From Pleodorina starrii (taxonomy: Eukaryota; Chlorophyta; Chlorophyceae; Chlamydomonadales; Volvocaceae), in the NCBI GenBank assembly GCA_030267565.1, contig BRXU01000002.1:2603501-2667500 (forward strand): a DNA stretch of 64,000 nucleotides. Reading direction: 5' to 3'. This document shows positions 1 through 12,100 of the stretch, one piece after another. A program made the translations under genes and the position numbers. The notes under the pieces were generated by a model. It was not told where the DNA came from, did not search any database, and worked only from the letters and a program-made list of their open reading frames with translations. The number at the start of each line of letters is the position of its first letter. Position 1 is the first letter of the stretch.

Positions 1-2869
1 ATCCCGTAGCTCGCTCAGTTATCCTGCTGTGCAATTTCAGGGCCTGCTGGCTCTACAGGATCGCTAACTCGACCACACAGTGATATGTACCGACTGCATG
101 AACTCCGGTTCCGGCTAACGACTTCAATGTCGGTGCGTGACGATAGATGTATGCATGCCGTTGTTGTTGCACTCTTTGACGCCCGCGAAAACGCAGCTAG
201 CGTTCATAACTAAATTGCAGGCCCCGCCCTTTGCACCATTATTCCTAATACGGTAGTCGCTAAAGCATAGTTACGCAGCAGGAACTCAAAAATACAGCGA
301 TGCGCACGTTCAATGTACCTTTCAGACAAGGCTACTAGCAAGATTGCTGCTGCTGGCGAGTAAAGCTACCTATGTAGAGCAAAATGAATAACAATCGATC
401 GTAGCTGTGTAGTGAGGTATGCGTCCCGCCGCCTTCCGGGGTCACAGTGAGGTAAGGGGTGTTCACAATAATATGTATGTATGTATGTATGGACATATTC
501 CTGTAACTTCTGCGTGCATTCGGCGGTTTGCTGCGCAAGTAAGGAAGTCCAACCTAACGGCGATCGACGACCCCCGCCGTGCGTGACTATTGCTGCGAGC
601 GCGTGCTGGAACGCGTGTATGCAGCGGCGTATTCAACTATTGTCATAAAGATTGTAGATAAATTGAAGATAAAGATACAAGGTCCGGTAAGTGGCAAGTA
701 AGCGCGTATGAAAGGATCTAAGGATGGAGGCAGGGTTGAAACTTGTCAGGGTTGCCACATGCCTGGGACGAGCGAGAAACCCTGCATGATGAAACATGCG
801 CGGCTGCGCAGCGGGAACGGCCTTTACATTAAACACGATAACGACAAGTAATAATCTTCCTTGAATACGCATTCGGCGGATTACGGTACGGTGTCATCAC
901 TCTCATCGATCGGCGCATGCGTGGCAGCACTCGGAGGTCGCTGTGCGAACGAAGGAGCGCGAGTGACTGTTCGCTTACCTGCTGTGCCGTTATGCAGAAA
1001 GTTAGTACTCTGGCCTTTGCATTCGTTATAGTTATATGAGATAAAATTCCCTTAAGGTCTTATAAAACATCCCACGGAAATAATCAGGCGACTAACGACC
1101 TGGAACCCCAGGGGCTCTATGCCTCTATCTGCGAGCATATTGTACCAACTTTGGTGGCATTGGCATTGCATCTGTAACAATAATAATTTAGAATAAAAAT
1201 AACCCATCGAGCTGAAGCTATGGGTTTCAAACGAACACCTTGAAAATCAATGACAGTATTATAAATAACCAGCAGCAGGTCAGACACTGTCAGACAGGGG
1301 TAAGACATAACACCGTGATTGCTGTGATATTTCAAACCACAGCGTAGCAGCCTTGACGCCACCAGCACCGATCATTCGGCTGCTGGCAGCAGCGGTATGC
1401 GGTACATGGCGGTACGTGCCGCACACACAGCCGCTTTCCGGCTTTCGCACGCCTTACAAACTTCGATCTCAGTGGATCATGGGTTCGTGGCCCGTCGCGG
1501 CGAGCGCTGTAAAGTCTGTCACGCATTACGCGCGACGTTTGTTTCTCAGCTGTGGCAGGCGGTTGCGGTTTACACTGCAGCAGCATGCAGCGCCGGCATC
1601 GTACCGCTTGTAATTAATTAATTAACAGAGGAGCTGGATAACAGCTACATAGTGCGCCAAACGTAATGCTCCAAGCGGCCTCTACCGTATACAGCGCCAG
1701 CAGTAGAATATGGTAGCTGGGTCGCCTGCATCGTGAGGCTAGGGCTTGCGACCCGCATTCAGGCATGGCGGGTCAAAGACTTCTCGCTCAACTTGCACAT
1801 TGCACATTTCCCCGACTAACATTTCTCGCACCAGTCACACCGCAGCGCTGCCACAGTGTCTCTCGACCGATTGTCAGTTACCCAAGGCGCCGCACGCACA
1901 CACATACACACACACGTATGTGAGCATATACAAACCCAGTAAGGCGTTCCGGTTGACCCATGCCACGCACATCGATCACATCCTGCGCCGGGCTCAGCGG
2001 ACCAGGCGTTGCAAGCGAGTCAAGGATAAAGTATCGGCCCGCGTAGACCTGTCACACTACACCTGCCTGGTGCATGTGGCCCCCACTCCACCTCCGTTTC
2101 CGCGGGGGTCCCAGCCCCAGCCCCAGCCCCAGCCCCAGCCCCAGCCCCAGCCCCAGCCCCAGCCCCAGCCCCAGCCCCAGCCCCAGCCCCAGCCCCAGCC
2201 CCAGCCCCAGCCCCAGCCCCAGCCCCAGCAGCGCCATTCTCCCTCCGCGCTATGTTCCTCGCCGCACACACACGCGAGCAAACCACACGGCTCTCAGGCT
2301 ACGTAAGGCCTCGTGTTTCACCTCGAAGCACTCACTTCAACACTAATAGTACTAGTGCAAACCAGTCATTCGGTAGATCTTATCAGCCACGATGAGAACG
2401 GACTTCAACCTCGCGGGCAGACGCCCAAATAGACAGTGAGGCGCGGCCGTGCGCGCGCCCCGCGGCGCTCGCGTCCGTGGCCCCTCCCTGGCACCCTCCC
2501 CTCTGTTTTTAGTAGTGCCAGGCCCACCTGCAGCAACCCATCCCCGATACGCACCAAGCCACCTGCCCACGTGATCACGTACGAAAACGCCTCTAGAAAC
2601 CTCCAAACCAACATCCACACACAGAACCACAGATCCAGAAACGGACCCGCTGCAAACCCGCTCACGCGCAAACCCCCCCCCACACACACACACTTTGCGA
2701 CCTGCAAACCCGCTCGAGCACTAAATGTGTCCTCCTCCTCACGACTCCTGCGTCCCTTTCCCCGAGCCAGCTTCGTTCGACCCTCTCGCGCCCACAGCCA
2801 ATCAACACGGCTGCATTCACGGGAACATCACAGCACGCCGCTCTCCGCCCTTCCCATCCTTCTGTCTCA
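1..2869. other. Spacer and 3' flank, no supported gene
   Basis: No reading frame here looks like protein, and I found no splice-consistent exon chain on either strand. The first 1.3 kb is more AT-rich than the gene regions. The stretch from about 2240 to 2869 is probably 3' UTR and flank of the minus-strand gene ending at 2870. It contains one large hexamer repeat, listed separately. Confidence 0.5.
2111..2229. repeat. (CCCCAG)n hexamer microsatellite
   Basis: About 20 uninterrupted copies of CCCCAG. All six frames stay open across it, so it produces artificial PQ, PS or GA dipeptide ORFs. It lies downstream of the heme-monooxygenase-like gene and has no visible coding role. Confidence 0.95.
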
Positions 2870-5800
2870 TCACCGTTGGGTGGCGGTCTCCGCCGCCGCC
2901 GCCGCCGCTGGCGTCGCGGCTGCCTCCGGCGCCTCCCTGAACGGCAGGTAATCCTCCGGGAAGCCCTCCCCGCGGCGTGGCGCGAATTGGTACACCCCGC
3001 CGGGGTAGTGGTGGCGCCTCGCCTCGTCGCTGCGTGCCCACTCCTCGTAGACTGCCAGGGACTCCCATTGAGTCGATACCGCCATCACGAACTGCTGCTC
3101 GGAACGGACCTGTCTCGGGATTTTTTGGGGGGGTGTTAGGGTTTGGGCTGGGTTGGTTTGGGCTGGTAATGAACGAAGAAGGTAATGCCGCGGCGGGGGG
3201 ACAGGTTCGATGGGGTGGGGCGGGGTTGGATGGGAGTAGGCGATCGGGGGCAGAAGGCAGGGCGCGCTCGTTGGATCATCGCACCAGATGTGTCACCACC
3301 GACTGAAAAAAGGAGGCGCACATCACGCACACACACACACACACGCACACGCACACGCACGCACACATACACATACACATACACATAGGACGCGCGCGGC
3401 GCGCGCGCGCGCCATGTGGTACACAGCTCTCCTGGGTTCTCATTGTACGGCACGTACTGTACGACACGCAGCACGCAGCAGCCAGCGTGGTAGCTGTCAC
3501 CGAGCGGGCTGCCGAGAGGGCTTCCTCACCGCAATGCCCAGGAAGCCTCGTGCCTCCACAAGCGCCACCTCCCGCGCCGCCACCGCCTTCACAAAGTCGT
3601 ACATCAGCTCCGCGGGAACCCAGAACCGATTGCACGCCACGAACTGGCCCTCCGCGCTCGGCGCCAGCGGCAGCCCCGACCGCCGGGCGACCTGCGAGGC
3701 CAACGAACGCGCATGCAGCGCGGCACGCAGGGCGGTCGCGTCGCGGCGCGCAGAGTCGCGCTCCGAAGCCAGGCGCGCCTCGGCGGCGGCGGCGGCGCGG
3801 CGGCCGTCCAGCACGGCGACCTCGGCGGCGGCGAGGCGGCGCTTGAGGTCGGTTTCGGAGGCGCGGGAGGCGGCGAGCTGCTCCTTCAGGGTGTTGATCT
3901 GGGAGCGGCGGAGGCAGCGGCGGAAAAGAAGGAGACGAGGGAAGTTAGGGCTCAAGCCGGGTGCCGTACAGCTCCGCCTTGTCGTCGCGGACAGGAAAGA
4001 GCTACTCCGTTCAAGTGCTGCACAAGTCGCTCACACACATCCAGACACAGACAGACAGACACACACATAGGTAAAACAACTCCTCTCGGAGTTCGTAGTT
4101 GCGACGCTGATGAAGACAATGGTCGGGACACAGCCGCCAGGAACGGACAGGCGGTGCAACTCGACGGCGCTACGAAGGACGGCTTGGACGAACCGACGCA
4201 GCGAAACGCAGCTGGGTTGTACCGGAGGTAACGGCTGTACGGGAGGATACGTACCGGCGGCCCTTAGAACAGCAATAATGGAGGTCACAGTGGAGGAACC
4301 CGCGCAACCGCATATGAACGGAACGAGGCACGGCCCTGGTCTGGCGTTACCTGCGTCGCCATCTTTCCGAGCTCCACCAGCCCCAGCCCCGCCGCCGCCG
4401 CCGCGTCCCGTACGGCGGACAGCTCCGCCACCGCCGCCGTCAGCTCGTCCCGCTGCGCCGCCGCCGTCGCGGCCGCCGCCGCCGCCGTCTCGCGCTCCGA
4501 AACCGACGCCGCCAGCTCCGCCTGCAGCGCCGCCTCGCGGCCCCGCAGCTCCGCCGCCTGCCGCCGCTGCTCGTCCAGTTCCGTACGCGCCTCCGCCACC
4601 TGCTGCTTCAGTGCCTCCGTCGTGGCGGCGAGCTCCCGGTTGCTGCCGGCGAGGGCCTTATTCGGGCAGACGGTTGGGACAGACGGTTCGGACAGACGGT
4701 GGAGCAGAGTTGGATCGGAAAGCTTCTGTGGGAGTGAGGCTTCGCCAGGCGCGCCAACTGTGACCCGCTGCCCCCCGGCGGCGAGACGCAGCCACCAAGC
4801 ACCAACACGACAACGTTCATGACATCATACTTCACTTGACACCCTCTTCATCGCCGTCGATAACGACGCAGACCAACGAACGGCAAGCCCGCGCATTGCC
4901 GACCACAGCGCCCATCGGCTGCGGCCCCGCGCCTGCCGCTGATCCGTAACGGCGTCCGAACTCCAAAGCGGGAGAGGGGGAGCCAGACCGGGTTCCCGCC
5001 CCGCCCTTCCCGTCCCCAACCAGCCCAGCCCAGCGCAGGGGGACCCCTCCCGGGCTAGTTCCAGAGCCGGGAAACCTCGCCTCCCCCTCCTCTTCCCTCT
5101 CCGGAGTACGTCCAGCCCTCCACTCACTCCGCCCAGCCTCGCCCCAGCCCCAGCCCCCACCTGCGCACCACACCCGGCGCCCCAGCCTTCCCGACCCTCG
5201 CGGCACCCGTGCACTCTCTTTGCACTTCGACAGCATCAGCGAGACCCTCCACCCACCCACCCCCGCCTAGCCCTCCACCCCGCCCCCCGCCGCCCCCCCG
5301 CCCCCCTTCCTCCCCTACCTCGGCACGCTGCACCAGCTGCTGGTTCTCCGCCCGCAGCAGCCCCAACTCGTCCCGAGCCACCCGCAGCGCCGCAAAGGCG
5401 CCCTCCGTCGTAGACCGCAACTGCGCCAACTGGGAGGCGGCCGCGGCCACCGGCGACGAATCGGCGCCAGCCGCCCCCACCTCCACCCCCACCGGGGGGC
5501 CTCCTTCACCGGCCTGCTCCCGCTCCCGCTCCCGCTCCTGCATGTCCTGCTGCTGGTGCTGCTGCTGGTGCTGCTGTTGTTGTTGTTGTTGTTCCTGTCC
5601 CAGACTCAGCAGGTCCCCCAGCTGCTCCACCCGCCCCACCAGGTCCCGCAGGTGGGTCGCCAGGTCGTCCCTCTCGGTGGTGGCGGCGGCCCGGGAGCTC
5701 TCCAGGGAGGCCAGCTGGGAGCGCAGCTCCTCTGGACGAGCAAAGGGACGAGATGTGTGTGTATGGGGGGGGAGTAGAAGCGAGGTGACATCGAAGCGGA

Positions 5801-8800
5801 CGAGAGCAAGGTGGGGTTGGGGGCACATCGCAGGTTCCCCTCCCCCGGGCTGCCCCCCCCCAGCCCCCCCCCAGCCACCCACCCGTGCTCCTGTCCACCG
5901 CTTGCAGTCGGGTGACCGCCTCCCGCAGCTCCTCCTGCAACTGCTCTTGAGACAGACGGAGGGCCTCCAGGGCACCGTCACGAGCCTCCACGCCCTCGGA
6001 GATGCGCTGAGAGGCAGGGAGAGAGAGTTGGAGGGAGGGAGGGGAGGGTGCGGGGGTGAGTGAGAGGGAGGTTAGAGGGAGCGCAGGAAGGGCGCCATGA
6101 GGCTGGGGCCGCGGCCGCCTTTCGCAACTGTCCACACACACACACACACACACTCACACACACATACACGCACACATACACGCGCACCTCCATCCCCCGC
6201 CCTTCCCTTACCCCCCTAACCCCCTTCCCCCGCTCCAACCAACCGCCTTATGACCCCATCCCCATCCCCACCGCCACCGCACCCCCGCACCTTGACCTCC
6301 TCCTGCGCCTCCCTGAGCTGCCCCGCCAGCGTATCCCGCTCCTCCAGCAGCACATCCCGCAGCCGCAGCGCATTGCCCCGCCCCGCCTCCGCCGCCTCCA
6401 GCTCCCGAACCAACTTGGCGTTCTTCGACTCCAACATGGACAGTTGGGCAACCAACAGCTCGCTCCGGTCGGCCAACTGCCGACTGTTGGAAGGAAGGGC
6501 GGGGAGTGGGGGAGACAGTGTGAAAGAATGATCCGGGGGAGGAAGGGGAAGAACCGGGTGTGGTGGTGGGGGGATGGTGGGGGGGCGGAGTAGTGTGTTT
6601 GGTGTGTTTGGCGTGTGGGTTGTGGGGCGAGCCGCGGGAGGGGGTGCTCTTGCGGCCATGCATGCCGGATGGGAGGTGGTGGTGTGCGGGCGGGGGCGCG
6701 TGATGTGGACCGCAGTGTGGCCTCATGGACGCGTCCTCATGGGCTGCAACAGCTGCTCGAGTGCAGTGAAGTGCCGTGCAGTGGTGCGAGGGTCGCACTC
6801 CCCCGCCGCCCCCCCCCCCCGGTGGTATTCCGCCTCAGTGTGGCGCAACCGCGGCCGTGGCTCCTGTGGGCCCCAGCCCAACACAGCCCAACCCAACCCA
6901 GCCCGGCGCCCAACCCAACCCACGCACGTACCGCTCATCCTGCGCTTGCGCCAGCGCCGCCATGAGCCTCTGCTCCCGGCCACCGCCACCGCCACCACCG
7001 CCGCTGACGCCGCCCGCCGCGGCCCGCTCGGTCGTCGCCAGCTCAGCGCTGTCCTCGCTGCCCGCCAGCCGGTGCGGTGTGGCGCCGTTGGAGGGGGCGG
7101 AGGAGCCCCCGCCCCCCAGCGGTGGCCTGACGCCGGGTGGCATCAGGTTGGGGGGCAGCAGCTGCGAGGAGGGAACCACCTTGACGTTGACACCGCTGGC
7201 CCTGCAACACGGCGCCGTCGGTAGGTGTGGGGCGAGAGGCAGAGGTAGGAGTGGGGAGTGTCGTTGAGGAAGGGGGAGGTGAAGGGCAGGGAGGGGAGGG
7301 GAGGGAAGGAAAGGGAGGAGCAAGAGGTTGGGTTGAGGCGTGAGCCGGCGTGGGCGCGAGGTCTGGATGTGGAAGGGCATGCGGAGGGGGCAGTCGTTCG
7401 TGTGACGGCATTGCGGTCATACCTTATGCGCTCCCAGACCGCGTTGGCAGTCTCAGAAAGCTTTGCGAGGGGCAGGTCGTTCAGGCTTTTGAGGTCCAGG
7501 CCCTTGAGCGGGTCATCCTGGCCGCCGCTGGGCGTCGGGCCATGCCCCGCCTGGGTCGACGTGCGTGGCTGCCGCTGCCGTTGGAGACAAGCAAGCAATG
7601 TGGAGTTGAGAAATGGGTGTGAATGAATTGAGTGGGAAACACGAAGGTTTTATATATGAGGTGTGAACGAACCTGGATGGCTCGTCCTCCAACAGGCAAG
7701 TGGCTCCGAGGCGAACCGAATGGCCTTAGCGTTACTTGCCCCACCGGAAGCATTTTTAAAGACGGCTTATTGAGGGGTCACGCTAAACCCGATTCAACCG
7801 GCCTTATACTTGCTCGACGAGCCAGGTTCCGAACGCTGACGGAGGACAAGTCAAGTATTATTCCGGTGTAATATGATAAGACGAGCTATCTGCTGCTGCG
7901 CCGTCGGTGATTGAGTACAAGTTTAATCTAAGATCAAAGTCAAGTCCGTCTAAATCCTCGCACACTAGGTCCTGCACGAAAACGCCAACTGCCGCAGACT
8001 TATAATTTCAGCGAGTGACATGCAAGGATATGATTTTTAAACGAGCAGATAATTAGGTTGATGTTGCATGCTGGGAGGAACAAATGATTACGGCAGAGAC
8101 GAGCAACTCGTTGCCCTTTTCCCAACGCCATCTGGGGCTGAAAGAATTGAGAACTATAAAAGTTTATCAAGGGCAAGCCACAGCGCACACTGTGGGCTGA
8201 AACCCGCGTTGTGGTGGCAGCCTGCCCTAGCGAGCGGCGCTCCGGTTAACTTCCTTTAATTTCTGAAAGGCGCGTTAAAATCATGCCGAAATTCAAAGCG
8301 ACGGTTCACCACGAGGGGAAAATGGCACTGCTCATGCAAACGTGTCGGCCACGTCTGGCCCATGGGTCCCTGAAGACTGCGTGCTGCGAATGCCACAGCC
8401 TCCACCCACGATTCCATTAAAGGCATAAGAGAGAAAAAGAATGCCATGGCAAGATGCACCGAAACGTGGCACTGCAACGCCACAGGCGCAACCCTGGTAT
8501 GAAGGTAAAAAAGAACAAGGAACCGACGTTCGCCTGCCGCTTACGCCAGGTGCCACATGTTGAATCCTGCGCGCAGCATCAACCGTCAATCGATGACAAA
8601 AATAGACGTCAACAGCAACACTTTGCAGACCTTACCACAACGGACGCGGCAGGTACTGAAGAACCCGCACCAGCCATAGCCGCCTGCTGAGACAGCCAAC
8701 ACCGACACTTCGGGAACAGCCCAGTTGCTTCTCCCAACCAGTAACGGGTCTCCAACTTTCCAACTCCAGAATCCTCCACACTCCTCACCTCCACGCAAAT

Positions 8801-9087
8801 AGCCCCCCGGAGGCCCAAGGCCCGAGGCAGGTTGCACCTGGCACACAGCCTTCAACCTGTCACCCTCACCGCCTTCAACATTGACACCGCTGTCCCCTCA
8901 CCAAACAACCCGTCAACATGCACCGCTCTGCCTTTAGCATTTTTTTAGCAGCCGCGAAAGTACTTGCATGGGGGTCCGCCGCAAAACGCTGCGCCAGCTG
9001 CGCCGCGGCTAAGGCATTCTCATCTTCTCCGCCTTCGACCGCTGAACACGAACGGACCAGAAACGATAAGGATCGTCTCGCAGCCAT
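2870..9087 (-). CDS. Coiled-coil protein with C-terminal IsdG-type heme monooxygenase (ABM) domain
   Basis: Nine-exon model: 9087-8902, 7574-7423, 7201-6932, 6483-6291, 6006-5883, 5731-5319, 4656-4351, 3898-3530, 3109-2870; 750 aa, all phases consistent. The start ATG at 9087 sits in a good algal context (GCGATGGC). It opens with an Arg/Ser-rich segment (MAARRSLSFLVRSCSAV) like an organelle presequence. Residues about 200-630 are coiled coil with a Gln-rich run. Residues about 630-730 form an antibiotic-biosynthesis-monooxygenase fold: the ACNRFWV strand, a long helix ending RGFLG, then QWES, YEEWARSDEARRHH and PEDYLPF. Asn638, Trp695 and His705 match the IsdG/IsdI triad, with Trp-His spacing of 10 as in that family. 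Heme cleavage is inferred from the family. The first intron (about 1.3 kb) could hide another exon. A separate 6-codon start exon at 7753-7736 is also splice-compatible. Confidence 0.62.
3323..3387. repeat. (CA)n dinucleotide repeat in an intron
   Basis: CA/CG/TA-interrupted CACACA tract inside the last intron of the heme-monooxygenase-like gene. It is followed by a GCGCGC-rich stretch that could form Z-DNA. Confidence 0.9.
6133..6186. repeat. (CA)n dinucleotide repeat in an intron
   Basis: Slightly interrupted CACACA tract within the intron between exons 6291-6483 and 5883-6006 of the minus-strand coiled-coil gene. Confidence 0.9.
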
Positions 9088-9135
9088 CGCCGGCACTGCC
9101 GCTGCCGCTGCCGCCGCGGTCCTCCGCCCTCCTCC

Positions 9136-12100
9136 TCACACCGGCAGCACCTGTCCCCCCACCACCGCCAGTTTCTCAGTGGCGGCGGTCGACGACGGCG
9201 CGCCGGCCGCCACGGCGGCGGCGGCGGTGTCGGGCCCCGCCGGCGACTCCGCCTCGGGCTCCACCGCGGCCCCCAGCGGCTGGCCCGCGGCTCCCCGGCG
9301 TACCGGCTCTATGAGCTCCTTGCCGCGCATGTCTCCTCGTGCATGCAGCTCCATGGGCGAGGCGATGGCGCGGTGCGCGTGCAGTCCCTCGCGGCCCATG
9401 CGGCCCCGCATGCGCTCCAGAGCCTCCATGCGGCTGGTGCGGTCGATCAGGAACTGGCGGGCAGGGGGGGGCACGGGGCGAGAGAGGGCGAGAGAGGGCG
9501 ATAGAGGGGGAGAGAGGGGGAGAGGTAAGGAAGGGAAGGCGGGAGGAGGAAGGTTTAGACGACCCTGAAACGCCGCTTCCCCCTCTCAGCCCCCTCTCAG
9601 CCCTGTGCTGTGCCGTGCTGTGCTGTGCTGTGCTTGTGCGGTGCTGGTACCTGCCTTGGGCACCCGGCGGATGAGCTCCGGGTTGGGTCCCACAGTCCCC
9701 CGCAGTGAGGTGGGGACGCCCTCCGAGTGACCGGGCACCGGCTGCTTGGTGGAGCCCAGGTAGTGGGTGACGGCCTGGGGGCAGGAGGAGCAGGAGGGGC
9801 AGGAGGGCCGGGGCAGGCGCGTTAACTACTCGACCAACCCCATGCGCATGTTCGTGCTTGCCAATGCAAAACAATCCACGTGCCCGTCAGCTCCATCCCT
9901 CCCACGTCCCCTCGATCGCCCGCTTGCCTCCCCCCCCCCATCATGCCACCGCTGCTGCTGCTGCTCGCCTGCATTCCCTCCTTTGTGGCCACCAGCGAGG
10001 CGATCATGTAGGACTTGAGCCAGGAGGCGTCGCGGCACAGACCGGAGAGCTGCTCGTTGAGGAGGCCCTCCTGCTCCGTGAAGGACTTGAGGATGGCTGC
10101 AGTGCACAGCACACAGCACACAGCACACAGCACACAGCACACAGCACACAGCACACAGCACACAGCACACAGCACACAGCACACAGCACACAGCACACAG
10201 CACACAGCACACAGCACACAGCACACAGCACACAGCACACAGCAGGGCGGAAGCGCGGGCCGACAGAGCGAACGGGTACGGGTGCGGATACGGATACGAG
10301 GGGCGCTGTCTCCCCCCGTGGGATCACAGCCGCCGACGCCCAGTATTGGCTATCCGCGACTCAACACTTTACATCTACAGGCGCCCGCAGTACCGTAAAT
10401 TTCATGCCGTGAAGGATGAAGGACAAGATCCATGCCAAAACAGGGAAACGACACGACACGACTCGGCACGACACGGCACGCGCCCATTGTCCACCGGTCC
10501 ACCCATTCCTACCGCCCACCCGCACTGCGCAGTACAGTGCCGTATCGGCCCCAGGTCGTTGACCTCTCACACGTACCCTCGCGACGGCGGGCCATGTACA
10601 CGGTCTTCATGTTGCGCTCCTCTACGCGGAACTCCTCACGGAAGCCGCGACCGCCGCCGGTGCCGCCGCCGCCAGCACCGCCAGCGGCGACGTCCTGCTC
10701 GACCGGTCCGGGCTCCGCCGCGTCCGCCGCCGCCACCTGGCCGCCGGTGGCTCGCTGCCCCCGACCGGGGCTGGTGACCCGCGGGTGCGTGCACCTGAAC
10801 ACGGCGGCAGCAGGTCGTGGAGACGCACGCGTGCTTCGGCACCAGGAAATGTAACAGGCAATGGCTCGCTTTCGCTGCAGAGGCAGAAGCAGCGAAACGC
10901 TCCGATGCTCCACTCCGCTCCGCTTCAGCTCAGCTCATCTCACTCTGGATCAATTGAGGAGGCCGACCCAGGTCGCCCGTCCATGACCATCACCATGACC
11001 TTCAACCTCACCCTCGCCCTGCCTACGTCATCCAGCCCGCGTTCCCTCGTGTCGCGTCGCGCGCCGTCCCCTTCCCAGTCTCTACGCCCCAGTCCCCAGT
11101 TTCCCGTCACGTGCCGTCACGTCACTCGCCTGAACAGCAGTCCCGCCACTCCGTGCGGCTGGTCCAGTCCCACCTCCCGGCGGTGGCGGCGCTCCGCTTT
11201 GGAGACGGTGCGGTCCAGACCTCCCTGCTCGCGAGCCAGCTCCCGACGCAGCCGCTCCACCTGAACAAGATGTCGATGTCGACATGGACATGGACATGGA
11301 CATGGGGAGGGGTATTGGGGAGGGAGGGGCACAGGCCAGGGTCGTGGGTCAGGTTCAGGTTCAGGTTCAGGGTCAGGGTCAGGAGCATGAGAGACCTTAG
11401 GGTGTATACCGGGTTGTGCACGTGTGTGTGTATTGAGGTACGCACTAGGATGTTACCCACCCGCTCTCTCACGACCACCCACCCAGACCTTCCCACCCAG
11501 CCAGCCACCCAGCCAGCCAGCCAGCCACTCACCTCGGGAAGGCGCTGCCGGGCGGTCTCCAGCGCATCACGCCACTGACTGAGCGGCCGACTGATGCCGG
11601 TGACCAACCGCCGCTCCATCTCCAGTACGGCAGCACGGATGCCGTTGATGTCCACGTCAGCACCGAGCAGCTCCGAGGGGTAGTCGTGGGACACTGACCG
11701 GGCGGGCGGGCGGAAGGCAAGGACGGACGGGCGAGGAGGCGAGCGAGGGGGAAGCGAATGACGGGGAGGAGGCGAGCGAGGGCCAGGGCGCGGAGGTCGG
11801 TGCATGTGTGGTGTGCATGTGTGAATGTGCATGGCAAGTATGTGGGCGGGGCGGGGGAGGTCAGCGCCGAACCAGGACCACTTCAGGTCAGGTCGATAGC
11901 GTTGGATGTTAGGGTTGTCGAGTCCCGACAGATAGCAATCGCGACGGCTTTACTATAAAAGCCCACTCCCTCTCCCACTTCCGCATCCAGGCACCCAGCC
12001 ACCCAGGCACCAACCCAGCCACCCACCTCTCGCCCGCACGGGCTCCGCGAGGCCTCCATCCGGCAGGTGGTCCCACACGCGGGGCAGCGGGACGGACATC

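Noticed and set aside
1332..1586. Minus-strand ORF with a tRNA-like GGGTTCG block nearby
   Set aside because: No cloverleaf could be folded around it and no A-box partner was found.
2020..2346. Several overlapping ORFs encoding PQ, PS, GA, GL or GW dipeptide repeats
   Set aside because: They are translations of one CCCCAG hexamer array in different frames, with no flanking protein-like sequence.
7736..7753. Six-codon start exon MLPVGQ with a good GT donor for the heme-monooxygenase-like gene
   Set aside because: It fits by phase, but the upstream exon at 9087-8902 has better ATG context, more protein-like sequence and a stronger donor. Kept only as an alternative start.
9087..9136. Single fused BAR plus coiled-coil plus heme-monooxygenase protein
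   Set aside because: An in-frame TGA separates the two, and the best acceptor (TGTTCAG at about 9043) is in the wrong phase for every plausible donor. Not excluded, but less consistent than two ORFs.
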